From positions 6,890 through 70,889 of the forward strand of contig NZ_LMDY01000001.1 of NCBI RefSeq assembly GCF_001425905.1: DNA of 64,000 nt. Direction: 5' to 3'. Below the pieces are notes generated by a model that worked only from the letters and a program-made list of their open reading frames with translations, was not told where the DNA came from and searched no databases. Positions within the stretch are counted from its first letter, which is position 1; the number at the start of each line of letters is the position of its first letter. Below, piece by piece: positions 58,720-64,000 of this stretch. A program made the translations under genes and the position numbers. The DNA is from Methylibium sp. Root1272. Lineage in GTDB: Bacteria > Pseudomonadota > Gammaproteobacteria > Burkholderiales > Burkholderiaceae_C.

Positions 58720-58959
58720 ATGGCCGCAGCGACCCCCGTGAACCTGCACGACATCCTGCAGGCCTTCGAGGCCTGGGAGGCGGTCGCCGCCGAGTACAAG
58801 CACCTGCTCCAGACGACCGCCGCACTCGGCGCCGACATGAACTGGACCATCATGTCCGAGCTGATCGATCGCATGACCGATGCGCGCGAGCACTGGCTCG
58901 ACATGAGCCAGCGCTATTGCGACGAGATGGCGCAGCGCAGGACGAGCGACGTGAAGTAA
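58720..58959 (+). CDS. small hypothetical protein
   Basis: A 79-residue frame from ATG 58720, helical and acidic (NLHDILQAFEAWEAVAAEYK, then TIMSELIDRMTDAREHWLDM). It may be a small soluble partner or regulator but no family is recognised. An upstream in-frame ATG exists at 58660. Confidence 0.5.
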   Translation: MAAATPVNLHDILQAFEAWEAVAAEYKHLLQTTAALGADMNWTIMSELIDRMTDAREHWLDMSQRYCDEMAQRRTSDVK

Positions 58960-59123
58960 TCCCCGAAGCACGGCGTGCTCGACCGGCAGAGGGCTGGCCG
59001 GGGCCGAGGCGCCGCCCCTACAGTCGTGTTCGCGAGCAAGTTCTGGCGTCGCCAGGATCGGACTCCGCACGCTGCCCCGCGCGCCTGTCGTGGTGGTCCC
59101 CGCGGTCTCAACCTCTGCAGCCC

Positions 59124-60335
59124 ATGAAAAATTCTCTTGCCTCCGTGGTGTCGTTGTCGTTCTGCGCCGTGCTGGCGCTGGCTGCCGGCGGTGCCGGTGC
59201 TCAGACGAAGAACGATCCGATCCGCATCGGCCTGATCTTCCCGCTCACCGGAGGGTCGTCGGACATGGGCCACAGCGCCCGCGTCGGCGCACAGGTCGCG
59301 ATCGAAGAGGTGAACGAGGTCGGCGGCTACCTGGGCCGCCCGTTCGAACTGGTGGTGCGCGATGACAAGGCCGACCCCGAGACCGGCGTGAAGGCGGCCG
59401 AGGACCTGGTGCTGAAGGAGAAGGTGCTCGCCACGATCGGCTTCTGCAACACCGGCGTGGCGGCCAAGGCGCTCGACGTGTTCCAGAAGAACAGGCACGT
59501 GTTGCTCGTGCCGTGCGCGACCGGGACGGTGCTGACCGCCAAGTACTCGGCGAGCGAGAGCTTCATCTTCCGCACCGCGCCGCGCGATGCGCTGCAGACG
59601 CAGTTCCTGGCGGCCGAGATCGCCAAGCGCGGCCTCAGCCGACCGGCGCTGCTGGTCGACAAGTCGGGCTACGGCGACGCCGGCCTGGTGGATCTGGAAG
59701 CGGCCTTCGCCAAGCTCGGCATCAAGCCGGCCATCGTGGTGCGCTTCGCCGTCGGCGCCAAGTCGCTGATCGACGAGGTGAAACAGGCCAAGGCGGCCGG
59801 GGCGGACTCGCTGATCGGCTGGACCGTTGGTCCTGAATCGGGCGTGCTGGCCGCCAGCCGCGTCGAGGCCGGCTGGAACGTGCCGGCCTTCGGGCCATGG
59901 GGCCTGTCGCATCGCTCGGCGCTCGAGGCGTCGAAGGGGGCCGTCGAGGGTGCGATGTTCGTGCAGACCGTGCTGCCCAACATCTACCTCGAGCGCAACA
60001 ATGCCTTCCGGCTGCGCTACCTGAAGCTCTCCCGGGAGACGCCGATCGGCTCGATGATGTCGGCCGCGCAGGCCTACGACGCGATGCACCTGCTGCTGCG
60101 CGCCATGTTCGAAACTCGCCAGGATCTCTCGGGCCCGGGCCTGAAGAAGGCGCTGGAGAACCTGCCGCGCCGCTACAGCGGTGTCGTGACGACCTACGAC
60201 AAGCCCTTCTCCGGCGCCGACCACGACGCCATCTCGGCCAACATGTTGTGGCTGGGCACCTGGCACGGCGGCGAGCGCACCTACTACTACGCCGAGGACG
60301 CGAAGCGGGCCTCGGTGATCCGCTACAAGGAATGA
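59124..60335 (+). CDS. ABC transporter substrate-binding protein (Leu/Ile/Val-type family)
   Basis: A 403-residue periplasmic protein with a signal peptide (MKNSLASVVSLSFCAVLALA, cleavage near GAGA-Q) and the type I periplasmic binding fold: IRIGLIFPLTGGSSDMGHSA, then GFCNTGVAAKALDVFQ and FAVGAKSLIDEVKQAKAAGA. The family takes up branched-chain amino acids but many relatives bind aromatic acids, amides or urea, and in this neighbourhood a carboxylate is just as possible. The matching permease and ATPase genes are not next to it. Confidence 0.9.
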   Translation: MKNSLASVVSLSFCAVLALAAGGAGAQTKNDPIRIGLIFPLTGGSSDMGHSARVGAQVAIEEVNEVGGYLGRPFELVVRDDKADPETGVKAAEDLVLKEKVLATIGFCNTGVAAKALDVFQKNRHVLLVPCATGTVLTAKYSASESFIFRTAPRDALQTQFLAAEIAKRGLSRPALLVDKSGYGDAGLVDLEAAFAKLGIKPAIVVRFAVGAKSLIDEVKQAKAAGADSLIGWTVGPESGVLAASRVEAGWNVPAFGPWGLSHRSALEASKGAVEGAMFVQTVLPNIYLERNNAFRLRYLKLSRETPIGSMMSAAQAYDAMHLLLRAMFETRQDLSGPGLKKALENLPRRYSGVVTTYDKPFSGADHDAISANMLWLGTWHGGERTYYYAEDAKRASVIRYKE

Positions 60336-60724
60336 GGACTGGCACCAACAGATGCGCGGACTCCTTTCTGCGACTCGCTTAACCACCCCTTGCGGCACAT
60401 TTGTGTTCTCGCTTGCCGAATGCGTTGCGGCTCGGCTCCTGCTCTGAATTGGTCGATTCGACGGCATGGGGTATAAATCTCGGTAGAACGTTCGAACCCT
60501 ACAGTTCATGTTCTTCGCTGCAGATTGTCCGAGCACCCCTCGGCTCAAACCCTGCTGAACCCCGCGCGTCGTGATCTGCGACGCAGGCGACGTGACCCAC
60601 CCGCGGTCTGCGCCCGACGCCCCTGCATGGGGCGCGCCCGGATGTGCCGGCGCCATGGCCTCCGTACATTTGTCTCCTGATCCGACGAACCGCGGTGTCA
60701 AGCCGCCTCAACCTTCCGAGACCG
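60336..60724 (+). other. intergenic region before the AMP-ligase gene
   Basis: The 389-base gap holds a sigma-70-like signal, TTGGTC (60449-60454), 17 bases and TATAAA (60472-60477), but the downstream start codon is 248 bases further on, so a long leader is implied if it drives the ligase gene. No RNA gene was recognised. A GTTCGAACCC string here is not part of a tRNA. Confidence 0.4.
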
Positions 60725-62248
60725 ATGCAAACCTCGCTGAAAGACCTGCTTGCCCACGGCGCCGACGCTGCCCCCGCGATCTCCGCGCCGGGCCGCAGCG
60801 CACTGTCCTACCGTGAACTGCGCGCGCTGGTCGACGCCACGCTGGCGAGCCTGAATGCGCTGGGTGCCGGGCGCAACGACCGCGTCGCGATCGTGCTGAA
60901 CAACGGCCCCGAGATGGCCACCTGCTACATGGCCTGCGCCTCGGGCACCACCAGCGCGCCGCTGAATCCGGCCTACCGGGCCGACGAATTCGAGTTCTAC
61001 CTGTCGGACCTGAACGCGAAACTGCTGATCGTCGAGCAGGGCAGCGGCTCGCCGGCGATCGCTGTGGCGCAGAAGCTCGGCGTGCGGGTCGTCGACCTCG
61101 TCGTCGAGCCTGGCGCGCCGGCCGGCAGCTTCCGGCTGACCGCGCGAGACGGCGGCAGCGTGACCGCAGCCGCGCAGGGCGGCTACAGCGAGGCGGGCGA
61201 CGTGGGCATGGTGCTGCACACCTCGGGCACCACCTCGCGGCCGAAGATCGTGCCGCTGTCGGTCGGCAACCTCTGCGCGTCGGCGGCCAACATCAGAAAG
61301 ACGCTGCAGTTCACGGCCGGAGACATCGGCCTGAACATCATGCCGCTGTTCCACATCCACGGGCTGATCGCCGGCGTGCTGGCGCCGCTGTCGTCGGGCT
61401 CTCAGGTGTTCTGCACGCCAGGCTTCAACGCGCTGAAGTTCTTCGCCTGGATGGACGAGGCCAAGCCCACCTGGTACACCGCCGTGCCGACGATGCACCA
61501 GGCCATCGTGCAGCGCGCCAAGGGCAACGCCGACGTGATCGCGCGCAACCCGCTGCGCTTCCTGCGCTCGTCGTCGTCATCGATGCCGCCGCAGGTGATC
61601 AAGGAGCTCGAGGAGATCTTCAAGGCGCCGCTGATCGAGGCCTATGGCATGACCGAGGCCACGCACCAGATGGCCTCGAACCCGCTGCCGCCGCTGGCGC
61701 GCAAGCCCGGTGCGGTGGGCCTGCCGGCCGGCCCGGAGGTCCAGATCATGGGCGAGGACGGCAGTCTGCTCGCCGCCGGACAGATCGGCGAGATCGTGAT
61801 CCGCGGGCCGAACGTCACCGCCGGCTACGAGAACAACCCCAAGGCCAATGCCGAGGGCTTCCTGAACGGCTGGTTCCGCACCGGCGACCAGGGCAGCAAG
61901 GACGCCGACGGCTATATCAGCCTGACCGGCCGCCTGAAGGAGATCATCAACCGCGGCGGCGAGAAGGTCAGCCCGCGCGAGGTCGACGAGATCCTGATGG
62001 ACCACCCGGCAGTCGGCCAGTGCGTGTGCTTCGGCATGCCGCACCCGAAGCTGGGCGAGGAGGTCGCCGCGGTCGTGGTGCTGAAGGAAGGTGCCAGCGC
62101 CACCGAGCGTGAGATCCAGGACTTCTTCGCCAAGCGTGCGGCCGACTACAAGGTGCCGAAGAAGATCCTGTTCATGGACGAGATCCCGAAGGGGGCGACC
62201 GGCAAGCTGCAGCGCATCGGGCTGGCGCAGAAGCTGGGTCTGGGCTGA
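60725..62248 (+). CDS. oxalyl-CoA-synthetase-like AMP-forming acyl-CoA ligase
   Basis: A 507-residue adenylate-forming enzyme. The ATP motif is MVLHTSGTTSRPKIVPLS, the aromatic-acid pocket motif AYGMTEATHQMASNP, then GWFRTGDQGSKDADGYISL and the C-terminal catalytic lysine in IPKGATGKLQRIGL. Overall form matches the oxalate-CoA ligase/Pcs60 branch, so a short dicarboxylate such as oxalate is the likely acid. Being next to a TctC/TctB transporter fits uptake and activation of a dicarboxylate. The substrate is inferred. Confidence 0.88.
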   Translation: MQTSLKDLLAHGADAAPAISAPGRSALSYRELRALVDATLASLNALGAGRNDRVAIVLNNGPEMATCYMACASGTTSAPLNPAYRADEFEFYLSDLNAKLLIVEQGSGSPAIAVAQKLGVRVVDLVVEPGAPAGSFRLTARDGGSVTAAAQGGYSEAGDVGMVLHTSGTTSRPKIVPLSVGNLCASAANIRKTLQFTAGDIGLNIMPLFHIHGLIAGVLAPLSSGSQVFCTPGFNALKFFAWMDEAKPTWYTAVPTMHQAIVQRAKGNADVIARNPLRFLRSSSSSMPPQVIKELEEIFKAPLIEAYGMTEATHQMASNPLPPLARKPGAVGLPAGPEVQIMGEDGSLLAAGQIGEIVIRGPNVTAGYENNPKANAEGFLNGWFRTGDQGSKDADGYISLTGRLKEIINRGGEKVSPREVDEILMDHPAVGQCVCFGMPHPKLGEEVAAVVVLKEGASATEREIQDFFAKRAADYKVPKKILFMDEIPKGATGKLQRIGLAQKLGLG

Positions 62249-62428
62249 GCGGCCCGCGGGCTGGCGCGGCGCCGATTAAAAGATTACTGAACGGAACAAG
62301 AACAAAACCTGAATTCCTCTTGGGGGAGGAGGCACATATCGTGCCGCGAGGCGCCGCGATGGCGGCCACACGTGACGATGCTCGACCGATCGAACAATCC
62401 GGCGTCCGCCGACCATGAAGGAGACAAG

Positions 62429-63439
62429 ATGCAGACAGTCAAGAAGCTCTTCCTGCGCACCGCGCTCGCGACGGCCGCGCTGACCGGTCTCGGCCATGCG
62501 CCGATGGCGGCCGCCTGGGAGCCCGCCAAGCCGATCGAGTTCGTCGTGCCGGCGGGCACCGGCGGCGGCGCAGACCAGATGGCGCGCTTCATCCAGGGGG
62601 TGGCCGCGAAGAACAACCTGACCAAGCAGCCGATCGTCGTCGTCAACCGCTCGGGCGGGGCCGGCGCGGAGGGCTTCCTCGCGGTCAAGGACGCCAAGGG
62701 CGATCCGCACAAGATCATCATCACGCTGTCGAACCTGTTCACCACGCCGCTGGCCACCGGCGTGCCGTTCAACTGGCGCGACCTGACACCGGTGCAGATG
62801 CTGGCGCTCGACCAGTTCGTGCTGTGGGTCAACGAGGAGTCGCCGTACAAGACGGCCAAGGCCTACTTCGACGCCGTGAAGGCAGCGCCGCCCAGCACTG
62901 TGAAGATGGCGGGCACCGGCTCCAAGCAGGAAGACCAGATCATCACCGTGCTGCTGGAAAAGGCTGCGGGCAAGAAGATCGTCTACATCCCCTTCAAGGG
63001 CGGCGGTGACGTGGCGGTGCAGCTGGTCGGCAAGCACGTCGACTCCACCGTCAACAACCCGATCGAGGCCGAGTCGCACTGGCGTGCCGGCAAGCTGCGC
63101 GCCCTGTGCGTGTTCGACAAGCAGCCGATGCCGTACAAGACCAAGCTCACGGCCACCCAGTCGTGGGCCGACGTGCCGACCTGCCCGGCGGCGGGCCTGC
63201 CGGTCGAGTACGTGATGCTGCGCGGCATCTTCATGGCGCCCGGCGTCACGCAGGAGCAGGTGGCCTACTACCTCGACCTGTTCAAGAAGCTGCGCGCGCT
63301 GCCCGAGTGGCAGGAGTTCATGGCCAAGGGCGCCTTCAACCAGACGGCACTCACCGGCCCCGAATTCTTCGACTGGCTCGGCAAGACCGAGCAGATGCAC
63401 CGCGTCCTCATGAAGGAAGCGGGCTTCATCGCGCAATAA
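62429..63439 (+). CDS. tripartite tricarboxylate transporter substrate-binding protein (TctC/Bug family)
   Basis: A 336-residue periplasmic binding protein with a signal peptide (MQTVKKLFLRTALATAALTG, cleavage near AAA-W) and the Bug family pattern: PAKPIEFVVPAGTGGGADQM, then SGGAGAEGFLAVKDAKGDPH and FIPFKGGG-type YIPFKGGGDVAVQLVG. TTT transporters take up citrate and related carboxylates using a sodium or proton gradient. TctB follows 136 bases downstream. The ATG at 62429 follows AAGGAGAC. Confidence 0.92.
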   Translation: MQTVKKLFLRTALATAALTGLGHAPMAAAWEPAKPIEFVVPAGTGGGADQMARFIQGVAAKNNLTKQPIVVVNRSGGAGAEGFLAVKDAKGDPHKIIITLSNLFTTPLATGVPFNWRDLTPVQMLALDQFVLWVNEESPYKTAKAYFDAVKAAPPSTVKMAGTGSKQEDQIITVLLEKAAGKKIVYIPFKGGGDVAVQLVGKHVDSTVNNPIEAESHWRAGKLRALCVFDKQPMPYKTKLTATQSWADVPTCPAAGLPVEYVMLRGIFMAPGVTQEQVAYYLDLFKKLRALPEWQEFMAKGAFNQTALTGPEFFDWLGKTEQMHRVLMKEAGFIAQ

Positions 63440-63469
63440 GACGATCACCCCCGTTGCGGCTGCGCCGCT

Positions 63470-63520
63470 CCCCCTCGAGGGGGCGCCGCTGACGGGCCGG
63501 CGGAGCCGGTCCGTGGCGGC
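63470..63520. repeat. intergenic palindromic repeat between the TctC-like and TctB-like genes
   Basis: A perfect 14-bp palindrome CCCCC-TCGA-GGGGG (63470-63483) is followed by a GC-rich imperfect hairpin from 63485 to 63520 (arms beginning GCCGC and ending GCGGC). Repeats of this type are scattered between genes in Burkholderiales; here it may modulate transcript levels within the transporter operon. Confidence 0.6.
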
Positions 63521-63575
63521 TGCTGGCTGAATGCGGCGGGGGTGGCCGTTGGCGAACTTTTTCTGGAACGAGCTC

Positions 63576-64000
63576 ATGGACTCTGAAACTTCGAGCGACG
63601 CGATCGGGTCGCGCTGGCCCGAGCTGATCGTGGCCGCCGTGCTGATGGCGCTGGCGGTGCTGGTGATCGTCGACAGCGTGCGGGCCGGCATCGGCTGGGC
63701 CGACGACGGGCCGCGGTCGGGCTACTTTCCGTTCTACATCGGCCTGCTGCTGCTGGCCTCGAGCGCGACGGTGCTGGTCAAGGCGCTGCTGCGCTGGCGC
63801 CGAGCCGACGAGGTGTTCGCCGAGCGCGCGCAGATCGGCATGGTGCTCGCGGTGCTGGTGCCGATGCTGATCTACGTCGGGGGCATCGCCGTGCTCGGCA
63901 TCTACGCCGCGTCGCTGCTGCTGATCGGCTATTTCATGCGCCGCCACGGCAAGTTCGGCTGGGTCTCGACGTCGGCGGTGGCGGTGGGCGTGCCGCTGTT
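63576..64000 (+). CDS. tripartite tricarboxylate transporter TctB-like subunit, partial
   Basis: The frame is open from ATG 63576 to the window end (141 codons). It has hydrophobic helices at WPELIVAAVLMALAVLVIV, SGYFPFYIGLLLLASSATVL and a third at MVLAVLVPMLIYVGGIAVLG, the four-helix TctB pattern with the GYFPF turn. TctB is the small membrane subunit; the large TctA subunit should follow outside the window. Confidence 0.85.
   Translation, partial: MDSETSSDAIGSRWPELIVAAVLMALAVLVIVDSVRAGIGWADDGPRSGYFPFYIGLLLLASSATVLVKALLRWRRADEVFAERAQIGMVLAVLVPMLIYVGGIAVLGIYAASLLLIGYFMRRHGKFGWVSTSAVAVGVPL

Noticed and set aside
60485-60505. GTTCGAACCC as a tRNA T arm
   Set aside because: No acceptor, D or anticodon arms can be built around it.

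Overview
The window is high-GC chromosomal DNA of a betaproteobacterium, most likely a Burkholderiales member of the Rubrivivax/Leptothrix/Methylibium type. The evidence is the complete isc operon headed by an LMW-phosphatase gene and iscR, a fused aroA-cmk gene, the order gyrA-serC-pheA-tyrA-aroA/cmk-rpsA-ihfB-lapAB-hldE, ubiG-gph beside an OmpA-like gene, and a tmRNA whose tag reads ANDERFALAA, the form found in Bordetella/Burkholderia relatives. The species itself is inferred, not shown.

Layout. 1-2.5 kb: the end of a meta-cleavage (catechol-type) cluster with acetaldehyde dehydrogenase, 4-hydroxy-2-oxovalerate aldolase and 4-oxalocrotonate tautomerase. 2.6-8.6 kb: phosphatase gene, then iscR-iscS-iscU-iscA-hscB-hscA-fdx for iron-sulfur cluster assembly, with palindromic IscR-type sites at the promoter and an internal hairpin terminator after iscA. 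8.7-15 kb: dnaQ, tRNA-Val(CAC), an LrgA/LrgB pair, a Lys-rich protein with a palindromic promoter, and dnaE. 15-17.2 kb: a small secreted protein, a patatin-like lipase and a ComEA-like protein. 17.4-30.6 kb, minus strand: hldE domain I, lapB, lapA, ihfB, rpsA, aroA-cmk, tyrA, pheA, serC, a DUF2059 protein and gyrA. 30.9-36.9 kb, plus strand: OmpA-like protein, ubiG, gph and a giant AsmA-like (DUF748) protein.

The most interesting segment is 36.9-42.1 kb. The tmRNA gene has been the target of a small integrative element of about 4.6 kb bounded by direct repeats of the tmRNA 3' end and its terminator. It carries a tyrosine integrase broken by one in-frame TGA, an overlapping excisionase-like gene, a rolling-circle (HUH) Rep gene under a palindromic promoter, a gene of unknown function, a 66-nt hairpin, and a strikingly AT-rich reverse transcriptase gene that resembles the Abi/UG anti-phage reverse transcriptases rather than retron or group II intron enzymes. 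Beyond the right-hand repeat lies the left end of a second, related element whose integrase survives only as a short in-frame fragment, so two elements once sat in tandem here.

42.2-58.6 kb is an accessory, stress-flavoured region: two tiny membrane ORFs, a methyltransferase, a LapG-like cysteine protease, a hemerythrin-domain protein, a large-subunit catalase, small unknown proteins, a very large cyclic beta-1,2-glucan synthase, a Crp/Fnr-type regulator and a DUF995-like secreted protein. 58.7-64 kb is a carboxylate-catabolism neighbourhood: an ABC-type Leu/Ile/Val-family binding protein, an oxalyl-CoA-synthetase-like AMP ligase, and the TctC-type and TctB-type parts of a tripartite tricarboxylate transporter, the last cut by the window end.
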